This document shows positions 53,013 to 62,991 of a stretch of 64,000 nt of DNA, in pieces. Every line of letters starts with the position of its first letter. Within the stretch, counting starts at the first letter, position 1. Origin of the DNA: an uncultured Roseibium sp. (GTDB lineage Bacteria > Pseudomonadota > Alphaproteobacteria > Rhizobiales > Stappiaceae); NCBI RefSeq assembly GCF_947496995.1, contig NZ_CANMFD010000002.1:434001-498000 (forward strand). The letters are read 5' to 3'. Made by a program: the position numbers and the translations under genes. The notes under the pieces were generated by a model. It was not told the DNA's origin. It was given only the letters and a program-made list of their open reading frames with translations, and did not search any database.

Positions 53013-53701
53013 GTCCGACTGTCCTCCGGATGATACAGCCCACCTGATGACCCTGCCTCTTGATGTTCGTCAGCGCCCGCCCCGCCAAAGGATTCCGGCA
53101 GGAGAAGCCAGCGGAACGCATGTGCATTCGGCAAGCCGGAGCAGGCGAATGCATATTCCCGGTCCCCTGCCTTGCAGTAAAAACCGGAGCTGACCCACTC
53201 TCCGGTTTCTCCCAAAGCGGCAAGCTCGGGTATTCCAGCGGAAGGATTGTCGTCCGAAGCAGGCACCGGCGGAACGAGATCGGCCACCGCCTGCTGGAAG
53301 CCGGCCAGATCCGCATCCTCCTGCAACGTTTGCAGCAGGATTGCTTCCACCGTCTCGTACCAGTCGCCGGCAGGACGCACTGTCTTGCTCTCGCCGGGAT
53401 TGACCGGAGCAACCACCGTCAGGGGAAACTTGCGCCCTACCCGGTCCACGCTCGGCATGAAGGCACCGGCCACGGCGTCCTCGAGCTTGCCGCCGTTTTC
53501 GAGTTTTATCCAGAACCGCCAAACCGGCATGGTCATATAGGCCTCCTCCCAGGCATCCTTCAGGTCCAGCCGGGACTGCGCGAGCCCCTCGATCAGGAAC
53601 GGTTCCCAGAGTTTCAGGAAACCTGCAGGGCAGGCACCGGTCACAAAGTCCCCCCGTGCCGGCAATTTGCCAAAATAACCGCCGCCCAGAACACCCGCCA
53701 T
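53009..53701 (-). CDS. tagF: TagF, T6SS post-translational regulator
   Basis: A 230-residue TagF protein: GYFGKLPARGDFV at the N-terminus, FMPSVDRVGRKFPLTVVAPV in the middle and GDWYETVEAILLQTLQED. TagF represses T6SS assembly in other bacteria, partly through FHA protein; in Agrobacterium it is fused to PppA, while here the two are separate but translationally coupled. Confidence 0.9.
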   Translation of the reverse strand: MAGVLGGGYFGKLPARGDFVTGACPAGFLKLWEPFLIEGLAQSRLDLKDAWEEAYMTMPVWRFWIKLENGGKLEDAVAGAFMPSVDRVGRKFPLTVVAPVNPGESKTVRPAGDWYETVEAILLQTLQEDADLAGFQQAVADLVPPVPASDDNPSAGIPELAALGETGEWVSSGFYCKAGDREYAFACSGLPNAHAFRWLLLPESFGGAGADEHQEAGSSGGLYHPEDSRT

Positions 53702-53843
53702 CGCCTAGAGCTCTTTCAAGACGCAAGAGACCAATTGACGAGTGTTGTCGTGCCTGTCCGATGCCCTGCATCGCCCTGCGCACCGCGCCGTAGTGACAAG
53801 TTGACATGGCTCCATCAGTTGGCTCCGTTCTTCACAAGTGGCT

Positions 53844-56800
53844 CTAGAAACTCGTCGGGCAGCTGAAATCCCCGACGGCCGACAGGAAGAACGGATTGGG
53901 CTTCGACCGCAGCGTGATCGTGAAGGCAACCTGCCGGCCGCCAAGCGTTTCCCGGATGACGAATTTGTTCGGGTCGGAACTCACCCGGTTGGACTGGATA
54001 AAGCGGTAGAACGCCCAATCGCCATGGATTTCCTGACGCGACCTGTAGCCGGGAACTTCAGGCTGGATCACCAGAACGACCCTTGGCGTTGCCGTGTTGC
54101 TCGGCCAATCGAAACTCGCGGGAAGCGGCTCGATCTCCGCGTTGAAGCCTGGCCCGCGCGTGACCAGAACCAGGTTGCCGTTCACTTCCAGGCTCGCCGC
54201 ATCGGCCTGTTGCGACAAGGCGCGCGGCACCACCTGAAGGCCGACCGAAGGAAAGGCGTTTCCAGTTGGAAAGAACGCCTGCTTGATCAGGTCCGCGCGC
54301 TCGAACTGACGCAGTGTGGCGTTGGACAACCGGTCCGACTGCGAGACTTCCGGTTTCCACGTCCAGGGCCTCGCCGAGGTATCGACCAGGGGTTTCAGGT
54401 TTTCATCGAAGAACCGCTGCATGATCCCGGAAGGTGAGAACAGCTTGGCGAACTCGGTCATCGGCACTTCGGAACGACCATTGGTGAAGGGGAACTTCCG
54501 CCCGACGATCCCCTGGCATTGTCCGACGACCTGCGATTTCAGCTTTTCATTGAGCTGCGTGATCGAAGTCTCCTTGAATTCCTCGTCGAATTCCTTGGCC
54601 GCCTGCAGGATCAGCTTGTCGAAGGGATTGGGAAACCGAGTGGCATTGCTCCTGAGCAGGGAAGCCTGAATCTGGACGTTGGAGTTTGCCGTCTCGCTCT
54701 GCAGCGGATTGTTGGCAACCACCAGAAGGTTGTCGAGGATGTTCTTGAAGTTGACCAGAAGCGCATCGATCTTGCGGCTGTTTTCGCCTTCCACAAGCAC
54801 GTGATAGGGACGGAAATGATCCTCGATCGCCTTGCCCGGGATGATCTCCGGTCCGCCGCCGCCCGTCACCGCGCCAAGTGCACCGGAAACACCGTTCGGC
54901 GCCAGCGCCTTGATCCCTGCCTCGAGGCCGATGCGTTTCAATCCGCCGGAGGAGTCGAGCACATAGCGCTGGAAGACCTTTTGAGCGGCTTCACCGCCGG
55001 CATCCTGAGCGCTGCCTCCCGACCCGATCCCGGCAATGCCGTCACTTGACAGGTCCTGTGTCAGCAAGGTTTCCCGGCGGATGCTTTCCAAGATCTGGAC
55101 GACCGGCGACGTGGGAGCGGAAACGGCCTGCAGTGCTGTATAAAGCGGCTTGTCGTCACGCATCGACTTGAATTTGAGGTTGCCGAGTGCGTCTTCCCAA
55201 GCCGCGATGAAGTCTCTGGTATAGAGGGTCAGGATTTCTCCCGGCAGCGTCTGATACTGGTCGGCGAAGGCGTCGCCTTCACCAATGTCGCCGAAAACCC
55301 AATTGTCGCGTTGAAGCTCCTCCCGGATCCCGGCAAGGTTCGGCAGAACCGTCAGGTGAAATCCGGGATAGGTGTAGAACTTGTCGACTGCGACCGTATC
55401 CAGCGTATCGCCGTTTTCGGTCTCGAAGACGGTTTCCATATCCGGGCCGCCGCGTTGTTCGGCGATCCAGTCCTCGCTCGCCAGGCCCTTGGCCCGGGAT
55501 TTCAGCAGGGCGTAACCGCGTTCGGCCACGCTGACCCGGGCAAGTTCGCGCTGGACTTCTGCCACCAGAACTCCGTCAAGCTGGCTCGTCAGAACATTGC
55601 CGCCGAAATCGAGGTCCAGCATGGCCGCGACGTGGGTATTGAGCTCGTTGCGCAGGACCTCTCCCTGGGGGCCAGGGAAACTCTGGAGGAAATCCGCCCG
55701 GAAGGAGTTCTTGATCTGCTCCTTGTCGATCTCCGGCGCATCGCCGGCAACCATCCGGTAGAGCTTGGTGAGATTGTAGAGATCGTCGATGTCCTGACCG
55801 CCTGGTCCCGTGCGGTTGTCGAGCACATCGGTCATCTGCTCTTCAATTCTGAGGAGCAGCCGCGGGCGCAGCAGACGTTCCAGACCGCTGCGGTAGGACG
55901 TCACGCCCGCCGCCTCGAGGCGTTCGCGTTGGCTGAGACCGAATTTTTCCATGAACGGCGTCGGATCGTTGCGGCTGTCGTAACCGGCCGGAAGAGCGCG
56001 CAGCAGCGAGAGAATATAGGTGGTGTCGCGCAGGCTGTCGTCACGCACCACACGCTGGTCCAGGACCCCTTCGCCTTCGGCGCGTACCGCCGCCACCGCC
56101 TTGGCGGTTTCATCGATAAGGGCCCGGTTGTTGAGATAGCTGACGGTCCAGAGGGTGCCCAGACCGATCGTGACAAGTGCGATTGCCGCATAGGCGCTGA
56201 TCCGCGCGGCCGTCGCCATACGTACCGCCTGGCGATTGTGGGTGACCCAGCCTGCTTCCCCGATGATCACCTTGGTCAGGAGATCGCGGAGAAAATAGCT
56301 CTTTCCCTGTCCGGAGAGAGCGGCCGCCTGATAGGCGGTTCCGAAGGCCTGGCTCATGGAGCCGATGACCCGGTCGATCGCCGTTCCGGTCTGGGTTCCG
56401 GAAGTGAAGTAAAACCCGCGCAGGACCGCATTCGGATAATAACGGCTCGGCTCGAAAATAGCGTTCAAGAAGCCGGTCAGCCGGTCCCGGAGGGCGGCGA
56501 CCTGCGTCGGAAAACCATAGAGCATCAACCGTGCCCGCGGGTCCGGCTCTTCCTGCAGCCTATCGGCCATCTCCTCATTCAGCCGTTCGATGAGCAGATC
56601 GAATTCCGCCGGAACTTCGGAGACCATGTTCTTGGTCTTTTCGCGCGTCTGGAAGGTTGCCCCCCACACCAGATTGCGCCGGCTCTCCGGATAGGAGCCG
56701 AAGAACTCCATGAAACCGGCAATCGTGTCCGCCTTGGTGAAGATCACGTAGACCGGGAAATCGATCTTCAGGGTTTTGTAGAGCTCGATCAGCCGCGAGC

Positions 56801-57497
56801 GGATGGCGTCCGTATGCAGCTTCAGCTCTTCCTCGGACAGGGTCATGAGGTCTTCGAGGCTGATCGACACCATGACGCCGTTCACCGGCTGGCGTGGCCG
56901 CGCCTTGCGCAGCATCTTCAGGAACCCGAGCCAGCCTTCCCGGTCGTGCTCGGCATCGGAATCCTGAGTGGTGTAGCGTCCAGCCGTATCGATCAGGACG
57001 GCATTTTCCGCGAACCACCAGTCGCAATAACGGGTGCCGCCGAGCCCTTCCAGCTTCTGCGCTTCTCCCTTGCCGCGAGAGTTGGCGAATTTCAGGCCGG
57101 AATGCACCAGAGCCGTGGTCTTTCCCGCTCCCGGCGGACCGATCATCAGGTACCAGGGAAGATCATAGAGATAGGTCCGGCCGCCACCGCTCGCGGTTTT
57201 CAGGGTCTTCAGCGCATCCTTCATGCGCTCGGACAGGATCTCCTTGTCCTCGTCACTGGCTTTCGGCTGCAGGATTTCCTGTTCGAGCGCCCTGTTCGCC
57301 GCAATGCGCCTGTAGATCCGGTAACCGGCCCAGCCTCCGATCGTCAGAAGGATGAAGAATGACAGAAGCAACCGCACCCAAAGGGGCTCAAACGGGCGTA
57401 CCCCGGCAATCGCCAGGAACGGTCCGCCGAACCAGATCAAGGCAATGAGGGCGAGAATGCCAATCAGAATTGCCGATATTCCAAGCCAGAATTTCAT
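53844..57497 (-). CDS. tssM: TssM (IcmF/ImpL), T6SS inner-membrane core
   Basis: A 1217-residue inner-membrane protein of the T6SS trans-envelope complex, close to the usual TssM length. Two membrane helices lie at about 5-30 and 41-57, followed by a cytoplasmic GTPase-like domain with an intact Walker A (GPPGAGKTT, 120-128) and, after residue 160, AVLIDTAGRYT as switch-like motif. A third membrane helix (SAYAAIALVTIGLGTLW) leads to the large periplasmic part. The intact Walker A means ATPase activity is possible, as reported for Agrobacterium TssM. Lies 36 bp after tssL. Confidence 0.94.
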   Translation of the reverse strand: MKFWLGISAILIGILALIALIWFGGPFLAIAGVRPFEPLWVRLLLSFFILLTIGGWAGYRIYRRIAANRALEQEILQPKASDEDKEILSERMKDALKTLKTASGGGRTYLYDLPWYLMIGPPGAGKTTALVHSGLKFANSRGKGEAQKLEGLGGTRYCDWWFAENAVLIDTAGRYTTQDSDAEHDREGWLGFLKMLRKARPRQPVNGVMVSISLEDLMTLSEEELKLHTDAIRSRLIELYKTLKIDFPVYVIFTKADTIAGFMEFFGSYPESRRNLVWGATFQTREKTKNMVSEVPAEFDLLIERLNEEMADRLQEEPDPRARLMLYGFPTQVAALRDRLTGFLNAIFEPSRYYPNAVLRGFYFTSGTQTGTAIDRVIGSMSQAFGTAYQAAALSGQGKSYFLRDLLTKVIIGEAGWVTHNRQAVRMATAARISAYAAIALVTIGLGTLWTVSYLNNRALIDETAKAVAAVRAEGEGVLDQRVVRDDSLRDTTYILSLLRALPAGYDSRNDPTPFMEKFGLSQRERLEAAGVTSYRSGLERLLRPRLLLRIEEQMTDVLDNRTGPGGQDIDDLYNLTKLYRMVAGDAPEIDKEQIKNSFRADFLQSFPGPQGEVLRNELNTHVAAMLDLDFGGNVLTSQLDGVLVAEVQRELARVSVAERGYALLKSRAKGLASEDWIAEQRGGPDMETVFETENGDTLDTVAVDKFYTYPGFHLTVLPNLAGIREELQRDNWVFGDIGEGDAFADQYQTLPGEILTLYTRDFIAAWEDALGNLKFKSMRDDKPLYTALQAVSAPTSPVVQILESIRRETLLTQDLSSDGIAGIGSGGSAQDAGGEAAQKVFQRYVLDSSGGLKRIGLEAGIKALAPNGVSGALGAVTGGGGPEIIPGKAIEDHFRPYHVLVEGENSRKIDALLVNFKNILDNLLVVANNPLQSETANSNVQIQASLLRSNATRFPNPFDKLILQAAKEFDEEFKETSITQLNEKLKSQVVGQCQGIVGRKFPFTNGRSEVPMTEFAKLFSPSGIMQRFFDENLKPLVDTSARPWTWKPEVSQSDRLSNATLRQFERADLIKQAFFPTGNAFPSVGLQVVPRALSQQADAASLEVNGNLVLVTRGPGFNAEIEPLPASFDWPSNTATPRVVLVIQPEVPGYRSRQEIHGDWAFYRFIQSNRVSSDPNKFVIRETLGGRQVAFTITLRSKPNPFFLSAVGDFSCPTSF

Positions 57498-57533
57498 CGA
57501 TAGTGCCTTATTCTGCGGTTACCCGGCTGACGT

Positions 57534-59141
57534 TCAATTGTTGATCACCAGACCTTTGGTCGGCGGCTTCAGGAAAACTTCGACGCGGCGGTTGAGCGCC
57601 TTGCCTTCCCGGCTGGTATTCGGAGCGATCGGCTCATCCGCACCGCGCCCTTCCACCTGCACCCGGCCAGGTGCCTGAAGGACGGCGTCCATGACGGCCG
57701 CGACGGACTTCGCGCGCTCGACGGACAGGTGCCAGTTGCTCGGAAAACGCGGGTTATTGCGAATCGGATCGCTGTCCGTATGACCGACGACCAGAATTTC
57801 CCCGTCCACGTCAGCAAGCGTCTGCGCCACCTGTTCGACAAGCAGCTGGAATTCCGGCCGCAAGGTGGCCGCAGCTACATCGAACTGGGCCCGCATGCGC
57901 AACATGATCGCGGGACCCGCCTGCGAGATCTCCAGCCCGTCCAGACCTGCAAGCCGTTCTGAAACCGTATCGATGGTGGCGTCTTCGGGCGGTGGCGGCG
58001 GCGGTGGTGGTTTGGGCTGATAGCCTTCGCGCGCCAGTTCGACAGGTCCGTTGGGAAAAAGAGCCGCAGCCCGGCTTGCAAGAACTTCGCTGCCACTGGA
58101 CAGCAGCAGCATCAAGGTGACGTAGCCGCCGAGCAGCAACGCCCCCGCGACGGCGGCAACCGACCAGATCGGGACGGAAAAACCGGTCCGCTTCTGCAGG
58201 AGTTCCAGACCGCGCCAATGCGGAGACAGATCATCTCCCGGCCGTGGCCGGACACGCCTCAGGATTTCGTGCAGATCCCTGCGCTCGCGCTCAAGCCCCT
58301 GCTGTCCGCCCTGAATGGCCCTGTATTTTCCGTAAAATCCAAGCGACAGGCAGGCATGCATCACCTCCAGAACGCCGTAGTTCCGGCCAGGGTCCTGCTT
58401 TGCCTTTTCCAGAAGCTGGAAGAACTCGACACCGCCGGTTGCCTGTCCGAAGAACTGGGTCAGCATGGAATATTGCGTCCACTGGTGCCGTCCCGCGGAT
58501 GGCATGTTCTGAACGATATCGTCCGAAGTGGCACACAGCGCGTAAGCAGCAGATCGGATCTGATCATCGGTGATGCCGGCGCTGCGCAAGTCCTGTTCGA
58601 AGGTCTTGATGGAGCTGTAGACATCGCGCATCAGGGCATCGAACTGCGCGTCCGTCATTGTCAGGTGCAGGCGGCCCAAAAGCAGAAGCAATGGCGCTGC
58701 GGCACGGGAAATGGGATTGCGGTTGGCGACACGGATCTGGTTGATGTCCGGCGTCTGGGCCAATTGCCCGGCGCCCTGCGGTACGGACGGGCCTGCGGGA
58801 CCGGCGCCGTGCGGAGGTTGCGGCGTCTGCGGAGGTTGCTGACCGGGAGGCGGCGTCCTGAGGTCGGGGGCCTGCTGCTGGCCATATTCATAGCCGGCCG
58901 GCGTCGGCGCATAGGGATCCGGTCCGGATCCGGCGCCGCCCTGCCATGGGTCCGGTGCACTGGCCGGGCGCTGAGGCTGCTGCGGTGGCTGGGGTTGTCC
59001 GGGCGCATTTTGCGGCGGTACCGGGGCCTGCGGAGGCGTTGCGCCGGGCTGGGTTTCGCTCCACCGGCCGCCTGGATTGGGCCGGACGATGGTTTTGCCC
59101 TTGCGCTTGGAAACGCCAAAAGGGTCGTCATTGTCGGCCAT
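57534..59141 (-). CDS. tssL: TssL (ImpK/DotU) with C-terminal OmpA-type peptidoglycan-binding domain
   Basis: A 535-residue evolved TssL. Residues 1-130 are Pro/Gln-rich and disordered; 138-320 form the DotU cytoplasmic domain (NPISRAAAPLLLLLGRLH, AYALCATSDDIV); 325-347 is the single membrane helix; then a poly-Pro stretch and an OmpA-like domain (LVVGHTDSDPIRNNPRFPSNWHLS, NRRVEVFL). The ATG at 59141 gives a TGATG overlap with tssK; a GTG one codon upstream is possible. It binds cell wall directly, so a TssJ lipoprotein may be unnecessary. Confidence 0.94.
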   Translation of the reverse strand: MADNDDPFGVSKRKGKTIVRPNPGGRWSETQPGATPPQAPVPPQNAPGQPQPPQQPQRPASAPDPWQGGAGSGPDPYAPTPAGYEYGQQQAPDLRTPPPGQQPPQTPQPPHGAGPAGPSVPQGAGQLAQTPDINQIRVANRNPISRAAAPLLLLLGRLHLTMTDAQFDALMRDVYSSIKTFEQDLRSAGITDDQIRSAAYALCATSDDIVQNMPSAGRHQWTQYSMLTQFFGQATGGVEFFQLLEKAKQDPGRNYGVLEVMHACLSLGFYGKYRAIQGGQQGLERERRDLHEILRRVRPRPGDDLSPHWRGLELLQKRTGFSVPIWSVAAVAGALLLGGYVTLMLLLSSGSEVLASRAAALFPNGPVELAREGYQPKPPPPPPPPEDATIDTVSERLAGLDGLEISQAGPAIMLRMRAQFDVAAATLRPEFQLLVEQVAQTLADVDGEILVVGHTDSDPIRNNPRFPSNWHLSVERAKSVAAVMDAVLQAPGRVQVEGRGADEPIAPNTSREGKALNRRVEVFLKPPTKGLVINN

Positions 59142-60475
59142 CACCGGCCCTCCCGGATGGCGTAGAATTCAAGCTGCAGCTCCGGCCAGTTGCCGGAGAA
59201 TTGAAGCCCGATTGCCGAATCCTGGCTGAATTCGCGCCACAACGGCGTTGTCTTGTCGAGTCTAAAATAGACCCTGTCCGTCAGGGCGCGGATCTGCGCA
59301 GGCGGCACCGGCATATGGATCAGGGGGATGCCCGGCAGGTTGGAATAGACGATCTGGCGCATCTGCCCGAAAGGCCCGACCTTGAAGAGCCGTGGAAACT
59401 CGGTCTGGATCTCGGTAAGCGGACGGCGGGCGGCCACTTCTATGACGAAGCTTGCCTGCGAGAACAGATTGCGGTCGACAATCGTCGACTTGAAGGCGTT
59501 CGGAGCCAGCTGTTCCAGCGGCAGGCGAATTGCACGGCGGTCATATCCTGCCGACAGGAATGCCTGGATGTCGGCCAGCACCGGCTTGAAGATGTCGTGC
59601 AGCTTGTCGTGATCGTAGACCGGATAATTGCGGGCCCGGCGTTCGTCCGTTGCAAAGGTCGCCAGTTCGCCGGCGAGCTGCAGAAACTCCGAATAGACGC
59701 GCTCGGGATGCACATAGGCGGACTTGCGCAGATGCATCAGCAGCGGATGGGTGCGGTTGAGCAACTGCAGCGTCAGGTAGTCGAAATTCTGCAAGCCTCC
59801 ACCGGCGGAGGTATCGGCCGCGTAACGGGCCAGCTCGCTGAGTTTGCGTTCGACCCAGCCAATGACGGAATCGACCCAGCCGGTCACGACGGGATGCACG
59901 TGGCACGCCAGAACCGGCGGAGCAAAAGCGCCGTCCGTGATGATGATCCGGTCCTTGATTTCGGTAATCCGGGCAACCGGCAGGCAGACCTGCCCGGGAT
60001 GCGGCGTTGCGCGGATGGAATACATCAGCCGCGGATGGGCAACATCGATTTCCTCTTCCTGCCGGATTGCCGAAGTGGAATCGATGATCGTCTCGCGTCC
60101 CTGAATATAGCGGGTGGCCGCGTCCTCGCGGCCGTTCGACACTTCAACCGCGTTGACCGTGGTCTCCGGAATGCCGAGCCAGACTATCTGTCCGGCTGCG
60201 TCCTCGGGAACATCGATCGCGGGCGGTGGCGTACCGTCTGCCGGGAAGTTGAACACCGTGCCATCCGGAAAGATTCCCCGGCCATGGCGCAGCGCGAAGC
60301 GGCATTGCTGACCGACATCCTGATCGATCTCGAAATCGGAAAAGCCCCAAGGATAGGCGGAAGCGAGCCTGACCCGCTCGTCCAGCATATGCTCCGCATA
60401 ACGGTCGCTCTGCTGGAGGTGGTGTGGCCTCAAAAACAGTCCTTCGGTCCATGCGACCTTGCTATACCACGACAT
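59141..60475 (-). CDS. tssK: TssK (ImpJ), T6SS baseplate adaptor
   Basis: A 444-residue baseplate subunit connecting the baseplate to TssL/TssM. Typical start VAWTEGLFLRPHHLQQSDRY, then the shoulder and neck regions, and NYPVYDHDKLHDIFKPVLADI in the C-terminal half. AAGGAG stands before the ATG. Overlaps tssL as TGATG. Confidence 0.94.
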   Translation of the reverse strand: MSWYSKVAWTEGLFLRPHHLQQSDRYAEHMLDERVRLASAYPWGFSDFEIDQDVGQQCRFALRHGRGIFPDGTVFNFPADGTPPPAIDVPEDAAGQIVWLGIPETTVNAVEVSNGREDAATRYIQGRETIIDSTSAIRQEEEIDVAHPRLMYSIRATPHPGQVCLPVARITEIKDRIIITDGAFAPPVLACHVHPVVTGWVDSVIGWVERKLSELARYAADTSAGGGLQNFDYLTLQLLNRTHPLLMHLRKSAYVHPERVYSEFLQLAGELATFATDERRARNYPVYDHDKLHDIFKPVLADIQAFLSAGYDRRAIRLPLEQLAPNAFKSTIVDRNLFSQASFVIEVAARRPLTEIQTEFPRLFKVGPFGQMRQIVYSNLPGIPLIHMPVPPAQIRALTDRVYFRLDKTTPLWREFSQDSAIGLQFSGNWPELQLEFYAIREGR

Positions 60476-60535
60476 TCAGGCACTGCTCCTTGACATACGA
60501 AACGCCGTAGCGCTCTTCAGACTTCAAATACGTTT

Positions 60536-62308
60536 TTAGTCAATCCGCCCGGATTGCTGCTCCGGGTCTTCACTCGTCAATTCTTCGTAGCTTTCCGTGA
60601 AATACTGGGTGAAAACACCCACAAGACCGTCGTCATAGGCCCCGGACAAGGACGTCCAGCGTTCCTGCATCCGCTCCCAGAGTTTGGCCTTTTGTCCGCC
60701 AAACGGACTTTTCGCAGTCTTTCCCTCGGCTTCTATCGCCTTGGGAGACAGGGTATCATCAAACCGCGCCGCGGCCTTCTGCATGGCCGAATAGGTCCAG
60801 ACATGATGTTTCTGGATATCCCGGAAGGCGGCTTGCATCGCCTTGTTCATCGGCAGGTAGCCATTGTCTTCCGCTTCCCGGGACAACATGGTCTGCAGAG
60901 CCATTTGCGGGGTCGGCGAAAATTTCAGGGCGTTGTTGCCACTTCGGCTGATCAGGGTCCGGTTGGCGTTGCGCGTCATCGCCTTGACCTGACTGCGGGC
61001 CTGCAGCAGGCCCATCAGATCGCCGGTGATGCCTTGCAGGACCGATCCGATTTCCCGGGCGAATTCCTCGGGATCGCGCCCCTGAAGCACCGCTTCCGGA
61101 ATGCCCGCACCTTGCGCGAAAGCCTTGATGAAGTCGGCAGCTGCCTCCGGCGACCGGGGCGCTTCAGAGGTCTCGGCGGGGACAGGTGCGGGTGCAGGTG
61201 CCGGTGCGGTTTCAGCGGGCGCCACCTCATTCGGCGGCATCGATGCTAGAGCCGCCACGGGGTCCGGTTCCGGTACCGACGCTGCTGGAATCTCTGTCGT
61301 GTTCGCCGGTGCTGCCGGGAACTCGTCCTCCACAGCCGGGGCGGGCTCGGCCGGTGCAGGATCTGTCCAAGCGGTGGCTTCGGGAAACGGCGATGCTGTG
61401 CCGGTTTCAGAAGGACCTGCCTGCGGATGCAGTGGCGGGGCATCCTGTTCCGGATTGCCCGGCGAGCCGAGGTCCGGCATGCCGAATAGCGGTTGCTCGG
61501 GTTGCTCCGATCCGCCGCTTAACGGCGGAAACGGCGAAGCGGAGCTGACCTCCGCAGGCGATTGAAGCGGAGCCGGCGCTGCCGGTGCAGCCGGTGCGAG
61601 ATCGGGCTGCGCCGCCAGGTGATCCATCGGATCCGCCTGAGCGGGTCTTGCCGCCTCCCGTTCGGAAAATTGCGCCTGCGGGTCGTAGAGCGCAGGATCG
61701 GCGCTGCCCCAGCCGTGTCCCTGCTGGCTCCAGACATCGTCAGCGGGCGTGCCGACACCGGGCGCTGAAGACGGCGGGGCGTGTCTACCCTCCATGCCTG
61801 CGGATGGCGCCCCCCAGGGACTGCCACCGGCGTCCTGAACCGGATAAGGGGCCTGCTCCGGCGCGGACGGGGACGAAGGCCATGCGGGATCCGGGGCAAC
61901 CGGTGCGGCAGATTGCGGTGCGCTCCAGCGTGGTGTTTCGCCATGAGGCATGGCCGGTGAACCGGCCGCCATCCCTGCACCGACGCTTTCCCCTGCTTCC
62001 AGCGCAACAGAGATTATGTAATCACCGATCATCAGTTTGTCGCCGGACCGCAGCGCATGGGCCCTGTCCATGCGATTGGGACTGCCGTTCAGGAACGTTC
62101 CGTTCGTGGAGATGTCATGCAGGACAAACTGTCCACCTTCAAAGCGCACTTCGCAGTGCTTGCCGGAAATCACCCTGTGCGGATCAGGCAGACTCCAGTC
62201 GAGATGCTCGTGACGACCGATATCGAACCCCCGGTCGGCGCAACTGTAGGACACCTGGCCACCGGTTTCGAGCCGATCGACATTCTCGATCTGCAGCGTG
62301 ATACGCAT
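60536..62308 (-). CDS. FHA-domain protein TagH/Fha of the T6SS
   Basis: A 590-residue cytoplasmic protein. The N-terminal FHA domain (about 20-100) is clear from SGKHCEVRFEGGQFVLHDIS and TNGTFLNG; it would bind the phosphothreonine made by PpkA. A Pro/Ala-rich linker (about 110-400) follows, and the C-terminal domain is of the ImpI/TagH type (FAQGAGIPEAVLQGRDPEEFA..., MQERWTSLSGAYDDGLVGVF). The ATG at 62308 opens the FHA domain; the frame runs upstream to 62464 within another gene and is not coding there. Confidence 0.9.
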   Translation of the reverse strand: MRITLQIENVDRLETGGQVSYSCADRGFDIGRHEHLDWSLPDPHRVISGKHCEVRFEGGQFVLHDISTNGTFLNGSPNRMDRAHALRSGDKLMIGDYIISVALEAGESVGAGMAAGSPAMPHGETPRWSAPQSAAPVAPDPAWPSSPSAPEQAPYPVQDAGGSPWGAPSAGMEGRHAPPSSAPGVGTPADDVWSQQGHGWGSADPALYDPQAQFSEREAARPAQADPMDHLAAQPDLAPAAPAAPAPLQSPAEVSSASPFPPLSGGSEQPEQPLFGMPDLGSPGNPEQDAPPLHPQAGPSETGTASPFPEATAWTDPAPAEPAPAVEDEFPAAPANTTEIPAASVPEPDPVAALASMPPNEVAPAETAPAPAPAPVPAETSEAPRSPEAAADFIKAFAQGAGIPEAVLQGRDPEEFAREIGSVLQGITGDLMGLLQARSQVKAMTRNANRTLISRSGNNALKFSPTPQMALQTMLSREAEDNGYLPMNKAMQAAFRDIQKHHVWTYSAMQKAAARFDDTLSPKAIEAEGKTAKSPFGGQKAKLWERMQERWTSLSGAYDDGLVGVFTQYFTESYEELTSEDPEQQSGRID

Positions 62309-62330
62309 TCCAGCAAATCTCCCGGATTGC

Positions 62331-62927
62331 TTACGAATTGGCCGGAGCCTGCCCGTTAAGGCTGACCGTCGGCATAGAACCGCCTTCAGCGAAGGACAGC
62401 CCCGCGGAAAGGCAAGAGTTAAGCGCTTCGTCCCGTTTGTCAGGCTCAACCGTGCCGAGCGCAATCAGCAAAGCTGTATTGACCGCTTTCGCGGTCAGAT
62501 CGTCAGGCATCTCGACCCGGTGCTCCGGGTTCGGCGACAGGGAACCACCCGACCAGCCGGCCGCAAGCCCGATCCACACGGCAGCGCTTTCCGTTCTGGC
62601 GGCTTCCGCCGCCGCATGAACGGCTGCACGGGCGTCCTCGTCCCCCTCCCGCACCCAGGTTTCGCTCAGCACCAGAACCTGGCGGTCATCCGGCGTTCCT
62701 GGCCCGTCCAGGCCGGCAACGCATTTCATACCCCACCACACGGCTTCCCGTTTCGGCAGGACATGCGCGAAATAGGCAAGCGCGGTCAGCGGTGCATCGC
62801 CATCGCGCAGCTCCAGCGTATAGTCTTGCGGAGCGATGTCGGAAGCCGGTTCTTTCACCGTTTCCGACAGTTCAGGATAGGTCTCGAAAACCTGTTTCGC
62901 CCTGGTAAAGCGGATACGTGATCCCAT
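62331..62927 (-). CDS. T6SS-associated protein of unknown function
   Basis: A 198-residue soluble protein (MGSRIRFTRAKQVFETYPEL at the N-terminus). A hydrophobic, Ala-rich helix region follows, with PLTALAYFAHVLPKREAVWWG being the most distinctive stretch. It has no catalytic motif I recognise. GGAGTAGAGCAG precedes the ATG. It sits between vgrG and the FHA gene in the same direction with 22 bp to the FHA start, so it probably belongs to the T6SS set, perhaps as an adaptor of VgrG or of the FHA protein. Confidence 0.75.
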   Translation of the reverse strand: MGSRIRFTRAKQVFETYPELSETVKEPASDIAPQDYTLELRDGDAPLTALAYFAHVLPKREAVWWGMKCVAGLDGPGTPDDRQVLVLSETWVREGDEDARAAVHAAAEAARTESAAVWIGLAAGWSGGSLSPNPEHRVEMPDDLTAKAVNTALLIALGTVEPDKRDEALNSCLSAGLSFAEGGSMPTVSLNGQAPANS

Positions 62928-62991
62928 CTGCTCTACTCCGTTTCTTCCCGTTGAAGCTTGTTCCGATTGCCGTATTTTTCAAAGGTCGCTT

